Shown here piece by piece: positions 44,165-57,673 of a stretch of DNA of 64,000 bases (its first letter is position 1; the number at the start of each line of letters is the position of its first letter). Below the pieces are notes generated by a model. The model saw only the letters and a program-made list of their open reading frames with translations. It was not told the origin of the DNA and made no database searches. The stretch covers positions 8,013,001-8,077,000 of the forward strand of contig NC_062240.1 in NCBI RefSeq assembly GCF_905475465.1. The letters are read 5' to 3'. The stretch is from Pieris napi (Eukaryota > Arthropoda > Insecta > Lepidoptera > Pieridae). A program made the position numbers and the translations under genes.

Positions 44165-46235
44165 ATAAAAGAAAACAATCCTATAATCATTGTAAAAGTT
44201 GAAAGAAATTATAAATTAGCATCAATACGTTCACGAGATTCATTTTATATCCCTAATTATTTGCATATATATAGGTATTTAAAAAAAATCAGTTACAATA
44301 TATATTTTAAAGACTAATACACTTTTGCAGGAATTAAACACACAACGTTTATAATGTTTTTAACGTTTCCTGCTCAGATGATGATGATGATTAATTTCTA
44401 GGCTGTCGCGTATAAATTCTGTATTGTCACTGCATTATGATAAATAAAAGACTGTAGTTGGAATAGCTTAACATTAACGGCGGGACTAATTCCTAAAATT
44501 CGAGTATTTACTCATTTATTACTTAAACGCTGAGGAAACTTTTTTTTTCGGGAAAGCGGACGGAACGCCTCTATTGCAAGCAGTTAGTTTAAAATAAATA
44601 AAATTGGTATTTTACAGTAAAAAATTGTATATTTCTCTAAAATAGACTAGTTCACTTACATACTAAATACAGCCCATGCTTTGTCTTACTTAAAACATAT
44701 AGAGTTATTTAGAAATATAAAATATATTATATTCAATGATATAGTAATGTACAATTGAAAATTGTATAGGCAATATTAAATTCATCTAGAAAATTAATTT
44801 AAAAAATTAGTACATATTCATAAAAAATAAAACGTTATTGAGATTCCATCATATATAAAGCGTAATTTTAACTTTCAATAGCAATTGTCCATTTCTAAAT
44901 TTACATTATTATATTCTCGTAATTTCACAGACCATTAATTTTAACATAGTTTTTTACATTCAGTTAAAAAGGAGTATTAGTGACAAGAGATTAGCATAAA
45001 ACGATAAAGATAAAAAACTTAACCATTTAAAAATAATGATTATTGTATATTTAAGCATATTCATATACACAGTATGCCCAAATTTGATAATTACCAGATT
45101 TATGTCTTTTCAAAGAAAATTGACCAAATATTTGGGTATAAGCCCCAATATATAATCCGTTTATAAATGAGATGTTGGTAACAATTTTTCATAATTATCT
45201 AAAGTTTTTGATCACACAGTTCTTTAAATATTAAATAATTTATTTGTACAATTCTATTTAACTCTATTTTGCACTAAAATGTGGCACAATTGCAGTAAAA
45301 TAACTTACAAAGAAATTATTAAAGATTGCTTTCTTTGTAAAAGTGAACAAATAAACTTTTAAGAACAACATTTAATTATTTATCCAACGTTTTAGGCGAC
45401 ATCTATGTTAATTGAATGTGCATTTGAAATTTATTATAGCGCCACCTAGCGGTTATTTACCCAAATACCCGTTCACTTCAATGTGTAAAGTATTGGGTCC
45501 GTATTCTAAAACGACAACTCGCATTCAAATCTAGTTTTCAGAGATTTTTGTTTTATATTGACATATTTGACAATTTTGATCATCTTCCGTTTAAAATAAA
45601 CTCTGAACTAAATTGACGCAATTTTACACTTAACTTTTTGGCAATTGTTTGTTTGACTATACGTAAATAGATGTAATAGGAACCATTAGTAATTTTGGAT
45701 TGTGTATGCTGTATTGTCCGATTTACATAACTCGACGTTACGTATACTTTTCAGATCGTGGTTAAATACATTTAATTATATATGTTGTACTCAAATAAAT
45801 CTACCACAATATTACAATATTATTCATATAGGTACAATTACATATATATATTTTGAATTTTTGTATGTAACAGCAATTTTTTAGGATTTTTTCATTTTAA
45901 TCCCTTTAGTCATAGCTTTGACTGTAACTTATTGTACATTCGTAACTATTATATAAAAATACATTTCGAATTGTAATCCTAATTCGGGTATTCCGCCCGT
46001 CACATTTAATTACCTAAACTACATTACCCAAATATCTCTACATCGTATATGCACTATGTTACTAGTTAGTCTAATAATTCTAGTCACTGTTAAAAGACAA
46101 ACCTAAATTGGTTTGATAATTAATTCCTAGTTTATGAGCAAAAAATAATACATTAATTTTTCAAAATTCGTATAAATGTCTAACTTCAAAATCACTGATT
46201 ATTCGATAAAATGCAAAGTATCAAAAATCTATGCA
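44165..46235. other. no gene recognised
   Basis: 2 kb of very AT-rich DNA downstream of the PPT2-like gene. No exon, RNA gene or repeat that I can support. Confidence 0.5.
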
Positions 46236-46241
46236 TTTATT
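46236..46241 (-). terminator. AATAAA polyadenylation signal of the PPT2-like gene
   Basis: AATAAA on the minus strand 36-41 nt after the TAA stop at 46277. Confidence 0.6.
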
Positions 46242-46276
46242 TGTGGATTCTTATAATAATTTTGGCTTTCGTCTAA

Positions 46277-49200
46277 TTAATCTAAATACGGTAATAAATA
46301 ATCGTCTACAATGCTTACATTCATATGCCAATTGAAATGGTTAATACCAGGCACCGTGACGATATGAAGACGTCCGCTCTCGTCGAGCGCTCGCAAGCCA
46401 ATGCGGTCTGACATATAGATGTCCTGCTCACGCATTTCTATCACTGTCTCGTTCATTCCATAGTAACCAAATTGACTGGAATTGTAAAAACATTTATGTT
46501 TATGGCAAGTCATTCACACTCATGGTTAAACTTTTGTAATGTTTTTAAAAGGTTTTAATTATCAAAATTTACGTGTAAAAATCAGAAAGTTCGGTGGAAT
46601 TTTAAAATTATAATTCAAATACAAATTTAAAAGCGTTTCTATCACGTGATATTCGATCGGATAAAGGATATATTTTTTAAATTATTATTATATAATATGT
46701 TAATACTTAATAGTATATTCATATATATAATAGTTTGGGTTATGCAAAAGGTATATACTAAACCAATTATGTTATTATTTGTATAAGCACGTTGGCTTGG
46801 CTAAAACTATGAGCAATTTTTTACCAAAGTCACTACAAAAATATAATTGAACATAAACTTTTTACATAAGTGTAAAAAATGTGGTTGCAGCTAAAAGAGA
46901 TCGCTTAGGTATATGGCCGCCCGGTGTACCATTTTTTTAAATTGTCAAAAAGTCTATTGTTTATATTATTATTTAATTCTTTGTAATTTAAAAAAAATTA
47001 AACCAAAATATTTTACATTCCACACGAACCTTTCATTTAAATAAATATTTGCAAAAAAACATGATGAATTGATTGCGTCAACGCAATTAAAGTATAAATA
47101 AATATGTTAGAGTCTTTGAGGAGTTTGTCTCTTCATAAATAATACCTGCTCTGCCAAGGAGTAATAACTTGATCATCTGGTCCACCAATTAAAACAAGCC
47201 GCTTCAAACTCAATATATTGTTCTTAAAATCATTTGATTTTGCAGACCTGGATTTAACAACTACTGTTAGTTCGCAGAAAAATACAAAAAGTTCAGGTTC
47301 CACCGAGATTTGAACTCGGATCGCTGGATTCAGAGTCCAGAGTGCTAACCATTACACCATGGAACCGATGACAAGGATGTCCAAATTTCAATTCAACAGG
47401 CACATATTTCCACTATCAAATTAAAAAAAACGTTAATTTTCTATCTTATCGAAAAAACAAGAAAAAATTAAAAAAAAAAACATTTTAAAACCTAAATTGA
47501 GCTATAAAAATATTTTAATTACAGCGCCATCTTGTGATGATATTAGTTGTTAAATATCAATACACTACAATAGACCATAAAAATAAATAATTATAGGTAT
47601 GATAATACTTACAGGATATGATTATTAATATAAGGCAGATAAACACTATATTCGTCATACAACGTCTGATGATAGGGGTCCTTCCAGTAGTTCCCGACAG
47701 ATGTGTGTTGACCAACTCTTGAGTAGAATAATTCATAAGCCGACTCCTTAACTAAACCAGGAAATACGACGTGAAGGAAGCCAGCTGAAAAACACATTTT
47801 TTCAACAATTCTTTCTTGAAAAAAATCCTTTTTTTTAAAGGTTGCACCACATAACACACAATCACATACATACAAATCACTAGTTAAAAATATTTATACA
47901 GAATTTGTAGTTATCGTTAACACAATAGTGATAATAATTTTAATCATACAAATAGACATGGAACTCATAGAACTCTTTGACTGAGTCATAGATGGGGTAA
48001 CAGAATTTCCTACATATGGCAATTAAAACAATATATCATATAAGAAAAACCAAAAATTTTTAAGAATTGACTCATTCACAAGTTATTGCAAAGTGTGCAA
48101 CACAGCCGTTAAGATTCTAAAATATTTTGAAACCTATCTTACCTCCATACTGACCGGCTTGGGGAGAGCTGAGAGATATAAAAGTGCTCACCGAGACATT
48201 TGGGAATGTTTGCACAATACCCCGAGCAACAAGACCTCCTTGGGAGTACCCTGGAATTTTTGAATTCACTATTATGAAAGGTTTAGGTGTAGTAATTTCA
48301 TAACAATAAAGTAATAAATAAAAAACTATGCCATAAGTGAACTTATTCATGGTAAAATTGAAATATATATGTTAACGTAAAATTGTAAAAACCGTTAGAT
48401 TGTAATCTATCTCGCGAGATTATAAACTGTAGAAAGATTGTGAACCTCAGCCTACTGCTTACAATTTAACGTATTATTATTCGGTAGATTGTACTACACT
48501 AACTTAGTTATCATTCAAACTTCTTTGATCAATTACAGATTAATTTTACTTTCCAACAATTTCATATAACTACCGAATAATAATACGTTAAATTGTAAGC
48601 AGTTCATTGAGGTTCACAATATTTCGACAGTTTATAATCTCGCGAGATAGATTACAATCTAACGGTGTTTAAAATTTTACGGTGACATATACAAGACAAA
48701 TTTTATAATATTATGTAATATAAGAATAAAGTTACTATTTTGGCAATATTATCAGTTTGAATTCATTTACAGTTACTGTTGTCACTATACATGTACCATT
48801 ATTTTCATGTAGTAACATCAAATTAATACATGTGTAATGTTTCCTATTGTTAAATTATTTACTAAGAGTACATATGTACATATGTAAACCAAGGACAAAT
48901 GTTTGATGATTATATATAGTATATTAGTGATAAATTATTTACAAAACAAGGTCATTTCAATACCATTGACATCATTTAGTTTATGATAGTGACTTCATAG
49001 TGTTTTTGTGAAACAAACATTGCAAAAATTGTCTATGACAGAAAATGTTATCACTTGCATGGACTATAAATGGATCATGAGTACTGAGTCACTTGTTTCT
49101 ACAATGTCAAACAGCTTGGGCTGTCTCAATATAGAGTAAACTATATCTTATGCGACTTTTGGTATATATTAAAAAAAATACTTATAAAAATTGTTGTAAA

Positions 49201-49968
49201 GGAACAAAAAATATTAATACTAATCCCTCTGTGAGATACCATTTGATGTTTCTCCGATATGTTTATTTTTATTAAAACCAATATCCAAAAGAGTAATAAG
49301 AATCAGTTAAGTTGTTTTACCAATTAGATTAATTCCTTCAGGATAATGACTAGATATATTAGCTACATCTTGACCAATTTCCAACACTTGATGCCACATG
49401 GTTTCCAAACTCGACCAACTCTCAAATCTATTAACATTATAGACTTTAGTGCCAGGATGTTTCTGTAAATAGAGTAGTATTAAGTAATAAAATAAGCTTT
49501 GTATGAGGAAACTTATATTTAAACCACATGAAATAAATTAATATTAGTTTGGAAAACGTGGAAAATATGATAGGATTTAATAGGAGTAGGAGAAATAATA
49601 TTATGTTGGAATAAGCGGACAAAAAAATATTCTCTCTCTAAGGATCTTAACAATTTACTACAACATAATTTATGCAGACTTTATTTATATATAGTTTCTG
49701 AGAAAACATAGCATTTATTTAAATTTGATTTTTTTTATTAAGATAAAATGTGTTAAGACGTCAACCAAAACTTTCAATATCGCACGTCACTTGAATAAGG
49801 TTCGGTAAAAATAATTATTAAGTACTTAGTTACCTCTTGAATTCTCCTAGAGATTATTTCCATACTTCCACTTCCCGTCATAATTCCATGAATTAAAACC
49901 ACTGGTTTATATGCATAGCTGCAGCTAAAAAGCATCCAAAACGCGACAAGATGCTGAAAACTCATCAT
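46277..49968 (-). CDS. Ppt2: palmitoyl-protein thioesterase 2-like lysosomal thioesterase, six exons
   Basis: Exons (minus): 49968-49834, 49462-49321, 48250-48143, 47784-47613, 47247-47146, 46475-46277. All introns are GT-AG and phases match, giving 285 residues (family about 300). Residues 1-20 form a signal peptide, followed by PVVLIHGI with the oxyanion HG at 27-28. The nucleophile elbow G-Y-S-Q-G has Ser95. The acid is Asp210 or 211 in [14 protein letters not shown]. The catalytic His is 266 in PGINHFNWH, 19 residues from the end as in vertebrate PPT2. [10 protein letters not shown] and [13 protein letters not shown] are further PPT2-specific blocks. Possible N-glycosylation sites include NIS, NVS and NET. 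The enzyme hydrolyses S-acyl thioesters (acyl-CoA-type substrates) in the lysosome. An in-frame upstream ATG at 50004 exists; I chose 49968 because it leaves a clean signal peptide. The gene is head to head with HEATR1. Intron 2 contains a MITE and intron 4 a tRNA gene. Confidence 0.93.
47295..47366 (-). tRNA. tRNA-Gln (anticodon CTG), inside PPT2-like intron 4
   Basis: 72-nt cloverleaf identical to the 28233-28304 copy (anticodon CTG, stems perfect). It lies in the 365-bp intron 47248-47612 on the same strand as the host gene, its 3' end 48 nt from the next exon. A T run for Pol III termination follows closely (TGAACTTTTTG). Confidence 0.96.
48391..48666. mobile_element. fold-back MITE in PPT2-like intron 2
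   Basis: 276 bp with ends ACCGTTAGATTGTAATCTAT, CTCGCGAGATTATAAACTGT and their complements. The arms of about 100 bp (48391-48495 and 48562-48666) pair almost completely, with paired positions summing to 97057. It has a short loop and no ORF. Confidence 0.8.
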
Positions 49969-50676
49969 CAGAACAAAGAACGAACCAATTGTATCAATAA
50001 TCAACTGTTTAACCCTGATATAAATTACTTAATTTTCACCAATAATAATCATAACTATGTTATTTTGAACACGTCCGTTGCCAATTTTTTAACTTAAAGT
50101 AAATTGATTAATAAAATTAAAATAAACTGATTAATGAATTTTGAAAAATATTTAATTACTTAATACAAATTACAAACTAACTCTAAGTACCAGAGCGTGT
50201 GACAACGTCTGTCTGTACTCTGTAGAGTGTAGAGTGTAGACTGTAGAGAAGCGCTAGTGATTGGGCGCTCGCTGATTTAAAGCCATCATTTCCCTAGAAT
50301 TGTCAAGTGTCATGTAGCCATTGTCAATTATCACTTGTCACTTTCGACTTTCGAGTTTCGAGAGAGACAGTGAACCTGAACAGTCACTTCACAGTTCACA
50401 CTTGAATTTGAATATTATGAATTGAATGTGCGAGCCGCGCACGTGCTAGTTTAACAAGTAAATTTAAAATTCATATATTTGTTTTGACTGAAAAGGAAAA
50501 CTTCAAACGAATAATTATAAAAATATAATAATTTGATGGTGGTAGTAAGTTGCATATGACAATACATCGTATTGCAATATAATTGCGGGGTATGTTACTT
50601 AGCACTTTGTTTATTAGGTTACAAAAAGCTTATTTATATTGTTATTTTGTCTTTTTTAGAAATCCTGCAGTTAAAA
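49969..50676. promoter_or_regulatory. head-to-head intergenic region between the PPT2-like gene and HEATR1
   Basis: About 0.7 kb separates the two start codons. It holds a GC-richer core at 50180-50460, including short GTAGAGTGTAGA repeats at 50220-50250 and GCCGCGCACGTGC with an E box at 50433-50445. There is no TATA box at either end. A pyrimidine-rich acceptor-like CTTTTTTAG at 50651-50659 suggests a 5'-UTR intron in HEATR1. Shared, TATA-less housekeeping promoter function is inferred from position. Confidence 0.5.
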
Positions 50677-53600
50677 ATGGCCTCGACATCGCTCAGTGAA
50701 CAGTTGAAGAAGTTAACAACACCACAAACGTCTATCTACAAAGATGATAAAAAGCGTGTGTCTCTATTATTCGACCCAAAAGAAGCTGCATTAAAAGATC
50801 GTGAAACTTTCTATGAAATTGGTCTAAGCGGTCTTCATGAACTAATAGCATTGTATGAAGGTTTTCGCGTGTATGAGGATTCACTATTTAGCCTTTCCTC
50901 CAAAGACTTTGAAAGAGCTGTGCAAACTAAGGAAGTAAATATTAACTTGGATCAAACTATTGAAAAGATTCTTCTAGAACTTTCACCATACATGCTTCTA
51001 CAGTCCTCCCACAAAGCTTTAGAATGGCTAGTTAATAGGTACCACATCCATGAGTACAATCAAGATGCCATAATGGCTCTCATTCTTCCCTACCATGAGA
51101 CAAAAATATTCATCAGATTTGTGCAGATAATGAACAGTAGCTCAAAAAAATGGAAATGGCTAGAACCTGTTAAACAACATGGTATTCCCTTGTCAAAGTT
51201 AGTGTTGCACAAGCAATGCATGTCTAATGTCAGTACCTTACAATTTATTGCTAGAAGTACTTTAAAATATGTTGCTCATTTTGGGGAAAGGGCAACACAG
51301 TTAAATACAGTTTTCGCATTTTTCTGCTCAACTGCAATTGGTTGTATGCATAATTGTCAAACTATCTCTGAAGCTATATTGACTGCATTATTACCTACTT
51401 TGATCAGCGCATTGGAATCACCTATTGATGATTTTAGATCTAGTGCCTATATAATTTTAGGCTTCTTAACAACTAAAGCAAAATTGAAGAAAAAGATGGT
51501 AAAGGAAATAATGGATAAGCTCCTATCTTCAGAATTTGAAATCACTCAAGACGTAGTCTTACTGATGAATCTTATTTACACTAACCAAAAACACATAACA
51601 AAAATGTCTGATGACCTTTTAAACAACATTTCTCTAGACTTACTGTCTACTATTTGCAGTTTTTTGAAAATACTAAGCCAAGGAAATATTAATATTTTAC
51701 CATTTATATTGGCTTTTCTCTCTGGAGTGTTAAGTAAGATTCAGCTAAGTAGTGAAGAATTCATAGTGTTTTCAAAACTTCCAACATTCTTTATTGATCA
51801 AGTGGATTTGAAAAGTCAGCAGCCTCAGAAGATAATTGAGTAAGTTTTTTATTCTAATCAGTTCATATAAATTTATTATTAAAATCAACAAGGCAAAAAC
51901 TTTATTTATTTTATTATATGCTTGTAAATTACATCTGATGACAAGTAAAGAACCTATTTTATTCTAAATATATCAGACCTTGAGTCATTCAAATAAAAAT
52001 CTTAAATTCAATTAAACACACACTTAATATTTCTCATATTCCAATTATTTGAATTTAAGAGTGGCTGTGAATAAGCATAAAGGTATTGCAACAGTGTTCT
52101 TTAAATTTCAAAATTAAAATAACTGTTGTTTATGATCAAAACTTAACAACAAGGTTACATTATATACATATAAAACCGTATATAACCCGTAAATCATACA
52201 ATTTTATCTTATAAATTTTTCAGATGTGTCCTTAATGCCTGGATAGCACAAAATAAATCCCAACCAGCTGATGATGAAGGCAGTGATTTAGAAATTATAA
52301 GTGATGATAATGATTTCTCGTGCAAGCTTCTAGAATGGTATTCAATATTTTTCAAAGACCTTGAAAGTAAATACCCTGATGCATTTGACAAAGTAATCAA
52401 AAAAGAAATGAGCTCTGATAATAAACTGCGTAAAGCATGCCTTTCTAAAGTGTTAGGATTCAATCCAGCTATTGCTCATAAGGTTGGTGGGGCTTACTTG
52501 TTTGAAAATTTAAATCATCCTAATCCTGAAATCCGAAGAGAAGCCGTTACTTTTATTACTAAAGAATTCAAATCACTTCATCTTAAAAGCAAAGAGTTTG
52601 TTAAAGATTCAATTGTTAATCGATTACATGATGACGACCCAGGTGTTGTTAGAGAAGTTTTGTCAATACCTGATACCGATTTAAATGAAATACTTGATGA
52701 GGTTGATTTGTCCAATGTTTTCACACACATATTATCCCAAAAATCTAAACAATGGAAACCTGTAATCAAACAAGCTATTTTAAAAATGTGTAAAATAGAT
52801 AATCTTCCGGTGAACCATGATACTCTTTTATCACTTATGCCATATCTCTTTCCCTTTGATCATGCAAGTTGTCAAATTACTTGGCACATTTTATCTTCAT
52901 CTTGGGGCAATAAGCTTGGTTTGGTTAAATTGATTGATGCTGATAACTCTGTGCCTGATAAACCTCAAGTTCTCAGACAATTAATATTTAAAGCTTTGTT
53001 TATAAATCATTCAATACAAATTTATGACATATTGGATATTACTCGATTAAATAGGAATAAAACAACCGATGTTGTATTCTATTTGCTTTTAAAAACATGT
53101 TCTATACAACATACCCCAATTGAAGACGTCATTACCATCCTAGATTTGTTGTTGGAATCAGTTGAAAAAAGAACAATCATCTCCAGTGAAATAAGTAATG
53201 TATTCAATGATGGAACAGTTTTGGAATTGATAAAGCTTGCTAAACAAGATGAAATTTTGTTTGAATTATTGGAGTTTATTTTTACTAAAATTACGCAGAG
53301 GCTTAATCCTAGTGATGTTAGTAAGCCATGGTGTAATTTTTGTGTCAAACCTAAAAACATTCTAGTGAGACGGCTCTTTGAACTGTTCATAACTGGATGT
53401 TCAATACCAGGATACAACGAGACATATATTAAATTACTCCAGCAACTTTTTAAGCAACTGTTCAAAAATGCCAAGGAAAAGTTTGATTTCGTTGCAAACA
53501 TTGCATGTGGACATATTTTGTATGCAGCAAATCCAAATGAATTAATTAATCCAGCACTGCAGCTAAGATCTTTAAAACTGCTCAGTAATTTTATAAAAGT

Positions 53601-56600
53601 CCAGAAAGATGAAACATGGCTTTATGACTCTGATGTTCTCATTGTGATGGTTCTAAGTTGCTTAAATCATCCTATTAAATCGATACGCGAAGCTACATTA
53701 AATTTTGTAGATATTTTATTACAACAAGCTAAGGACAAAAATTTGATATACATCCAGTTTTTAAGAGATCTGCAAGTACATAAGGAAGAAATGTTGATAG
53801 ATCATGAACAAGTTTCACAAATAATAAAGAAGATATTAACTGAGCAATCAATTGGAAATAAATTGTCTAGAAAGAACTGTATGCTGAAACTGACAGGAAT
53901 TATAATCGGTGACACACCAGCTTTTATTAAATCTGCTGTAGTCAAATTGTTGTCCAACATCAATAACGCGAATATATATTCACACATCATACTATCGCTA
54001 AAGAATTTACTTGTGGCACTGAAATCTGAGGGAAAGATATTTGACATCTATGAATCGACTTTATTTACAAATGTTCTTAATCACCTGAATGAGAATACAA
54101 TTTCTGCTATTTCTAAACATGAGGTATGGGAAATAGTGGAAACGTGTTTGAAACAGTACAAAGAGTGTATTTTACAAGACACCATGGAATATACAAGTCC
54201 TTGTGTTTTAATATTAAAAGAAATTAATGAAAATGTGTTTGCTAAAGTCCCAGATGATAAATGCAAAGACCTTATCAATTTAATTACAGCAGCTGGTACC
54301 TCTAGTAATAATCCCAATATTTCTAGTGTAGCCGCAAAAACTATAAAGAAAATACACATGAAACTTGTAGATTTTAAACCATTACTTGAAAAAATGTTGA
54401 ATGTATCAGATCCAGCAGATGTGCCAAAGAAGAAAAAATCCACCATATCAATGTATTCCTACCAAGTGGTTGAAACTGATGAGTGGCGTTTAGGCGTAAC
54501 ATTACTTGAATACATACAGAATAAAAGAAAAATGAGCTTAGACAACACCTTTGTGTCCATATTGTTCCAATTGCTCAATAAATGTCAAAGATTTGAAGAG
54601 CAATCTTATGTAGAATATACAAAACAGTTAATATTATCTTCACTCTGGTATTATTGCAAGAATTATATAGATGATCAGGATCAGGAACAAGTTAGGGCGT
54701 TAAAAAGTGTATTTGACGTAGAATTAATCGTACAATGCATTCGCGGAACACAAAACCCTCAAACAAATCATCACGCATTGATGCTGTTGTCTCAAGCTGC
54801 CTATATTTTGCCTGAACAAGTACTTCATCACACAATGGAAATATTCACCTTCATTGGCTCGTCAGTCCTGCGTCACGATGATGCATACAGCTTCCAAATT
54901 ATAACGAGAATTATAGAGACATTGATTCCTATACTAGTGAAGATGAATAAAAAAGTTCAAGATTATTCAAGGAAGGAATTGGAGCAGCTTCGAAAAAGGG
55001 TAGTTCCTGTTCTTCGAATATTTGCAGATGTCGTCTTACATGTGCCAGAACATCGGAGATTACCACTGTATAAAAAGCTGATTGAAACATTGGGCGCAAA
55101 CGAATTCCTCTGGGTTTTCCTTGCATTGTTGCTTGAAACACACATTAGTCACTTTAACGATGAGAAAAAGAAAGATAATAAACAGACTTCAAAGTCACTG
55201 GCTGATAAAGAATCTCCAATAAACCGAATAGATTTTGGACAAAGTATTGTTTTGGAATTCCCTCCTGAGGTTGCTCTAGAAAACTTTATCAAACTGACTG
55301 TGTATATGAAATCACTGCCGTTACTCAAAGATGACGATGCTATGGAGACTAGCATAGATCCCAGTGAGATTTTTAGCGTAAACGGACATTCGGCTATACA
55401 ACTGCGCCATTATAAATACGTTATCGTAACATTTTTGAATACTTGCTTAAGTTTGCCTAGATTCATTGAGCAGTGTAGTCAGGCGACTGAAATCACGGCA
55501 ATGGAAGTCCACTTTAAATCATTGGTGGTTAATATCCTTACTTTCATTCAAAGTATTACGAAAATAAAAGATGATAAAACCGCAAAGTATTGGCGTGTTA
55601 TGTTGCATCACAGTTACGATTTCTTAGACCACGTTAATAATTTGCTCTCAGCTCCAATGTTCATATCCGTGATAAGAGGACTCATGGCACATACCTTACA
55701 AACTGTCCAAAGAAAATCAATGGAGTTATTGAATTTAAAGATCCAATGTAGTCCGGAGATGTTTGATACGGTGGACCATGAACTGATGTTTTCATTGCTT
55801 CCTAGCTTGTTGCGAATTGTTAAAACTATTGGAACAGAAGTGGAAAATGTCGACGAAGCTCAAGATTTGGAGCTTAACCAGCAAACGGCATTACTCTCGC
55901 TAAAATTACTTACTCGCATGCTAGCATCTAAAGATCCAGAGGCATTCCAGCCTGTCTTGGAACTTGTAACAGATCAAACATGTAGTTCGGGTATTCCACC
56001 AAACGTGATGGCGTCTATTGTGCTCTGCTTAGCTGAGTTATGTGCCAATTTGAAGGCATATTCATTGAGCTCACTTCGCAAATTTATGCCGGCACTTATA
56101 AAAGTCCTTAAAAATCAACGTAAAGCAGAAACTCCAGAGTTGGTTCTGCTAAGTACTGTGACCGCAATTTCTAAAATAGTTGAGAGTATGCCGTTGTTCT
56201 TAAGCCCATATTTGCAGAAGATAATTTACGAGTATTCAATATTGAGTGCTAAATGGTTAAACAACGACCAGGAGTGCAATAAAGTGTCTGCAATTATTTC
56301 TAAATTGTTAACTATAAAGAAAAAGCTTGCAAGTTCAATTCCTCCAAGAGTTCTAATACCAGTTGCGAATGAGACGCACAAATTAATATTGAACAAACGG
56401 AAATACGACGCCGTTGCTCCTGTTATGTCATTGTTGGCAGATAGTTTTGCGAACATAACTACAGCCGACTTCACAGCTTTACAGCAAGACTTGACAACTT
56501 TCTTCATTTCTGCTCTACAATTACGATGCGATGCAGGTGATATAGATGCTGATTTGATTGACGGAGCGGAAGGTGAAGTCGTAAAAGCTTTGGTATCTCT

Positions 56601-57673
56601 AGTTCTGAAGTTGTCTGAAACGAGCTTTAGACCGTTTTACTTTAAAATATACGATTGGGCAATAAGAACTAACATTGAAGGACATAAGGAAAGAGCTATT
56701 ACGTTCTATAGGTAAGATTTAATCACTATTTTATACTGTACCAAATTCACATTTTTTTCCCTGCAACCTTAAATGCTCTTTTCAGATTAAGCAGCGCAAT
56801 AGCAGATAAACTAAAAGGTTTATTCGTATTATTTGCTGGACACTTCATCAAAAACGCTGCAGAGTTGTTGGACGCTTGTAACAACAGCAAAACTGAACAA
56901 TTATACTTCGATTCTGAGGAAAAATGCATTATTTTAGTAAATAATATTTTGAAAACATTGCATATTGTGTTTCTATACGATAGCCAGAGTTTCTTAAATA
57001 AGAGTCGATTTGAGACGTTAATGCAGCCCGTGGTCGATCAGTTGGAAAATACGTTGGGTGGGATTCCGAACCTTAAGAAAAGGGCAGAAGAAACTATTAT
57101 CCCTTGTATATCCCAGTTCGCTGTGGCAACTGGCGATGATTCTCTTTGGAAGCTCCTGAATTATCAAGTACTTTTGAAGACGAGGCATAATGATGCAGAA
57201 ATAAGGTAAGTTTTTTGTTTCATGCAACCCTAAGTCATGGGGCTTGAGGTATATTTCTGAGCCTGTTTCATTGATAATTGTTGTAAGACTACCCGCTGAA
57301 TTTAACTCTAAACAATTATCGCCGAAAAATGAATTCAGAATTTCCATGTACGCTTTGCCGAACTACTAAGCTACTTGGATGGTACGCTAGTACACAAGGG
57401 AATAGAAGAAATAAACGAAATTCTAAGCAATTGACACATCTTATCACGTTAATATTTTGTAATCAATTTCTTGCTTACAGATTAATAGCCCTGGAATGTC
57501 TTGTTGCAATAGCAACGCAACTAGGCAGTAACTGGCTCCCTCTATTGGCGGAGAGTGTTCCCTTCTTCGCTGAACTTCTAGAAGACGGCGATCAGAGGAT
57601 CGAAACTGCAACAAAGAATGCAGTACGGACATTAGAACAGATTTTGGGAGAACCACTTGAAAAATACTTTTAG
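50677..57673 (+). CDS. HEATR1: HEAT repeat-containing protein 1 / U3 snoRNP protein Utp10 homologue, four exons
   Basis: Exons 50677-51839, 52224-56711, 56786-57205 and 57481-57673 (introns 384, 74 and 275 bp, all GT-AG, phases consistent) give 2087 residues; the vertebrate protein has about 2140. The start MASTSLSEQLKKL leads to LLFDPKEAA (residues 30-38), the family's N-terminal hallmark, and HIHEYNQDAIMALILPYHET follows. The U3snoRNP10 domain is expected around residues 230-350. A long HEAT-repeat solenoid follows. The BP28CT region is expected near residues 1800-1950. The C-terminus RTLEQILGEPLEKYF matches that of vertebrates and ends at TAG 57671-57673. The protein is a t-UTP component of the small-subunit processome in the nucleolus, needed for Pol I transcription and early pre-18S rRNA processing. 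An in-frame ATG at 50572 lies further upstream but its translation is hydrophobic noise, so 50677 (AAAAATGG context) was chosen. No frame breaks were seen. Polyadenylation signals AATAAA at 57688 and 57692. Confidence 0.95.

Noticed and set aside
50572..50676. In-frame N-terminal extension of HEATR1
   Set aside because: The 35 extra residues are hydrophobic, cross a probable splice acceptor and do not resemble the family N-terminus, which starts at MASTSLSEQ.
53079..53501. 140-codon minus frame inside HEATR1, and similar ones at 54081-54446 and 56226-56507
   Set aside because: Antisense shadows of the long HEATR1 exon.
57206..57480. Reading HEATR1 exon 4 as a separate 114-codon gene from 57329
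   Set aside because: The first half of that frame is intron; a good acceptor at 57480 joins exon 4 in phase and restores the conserved C-terminus.
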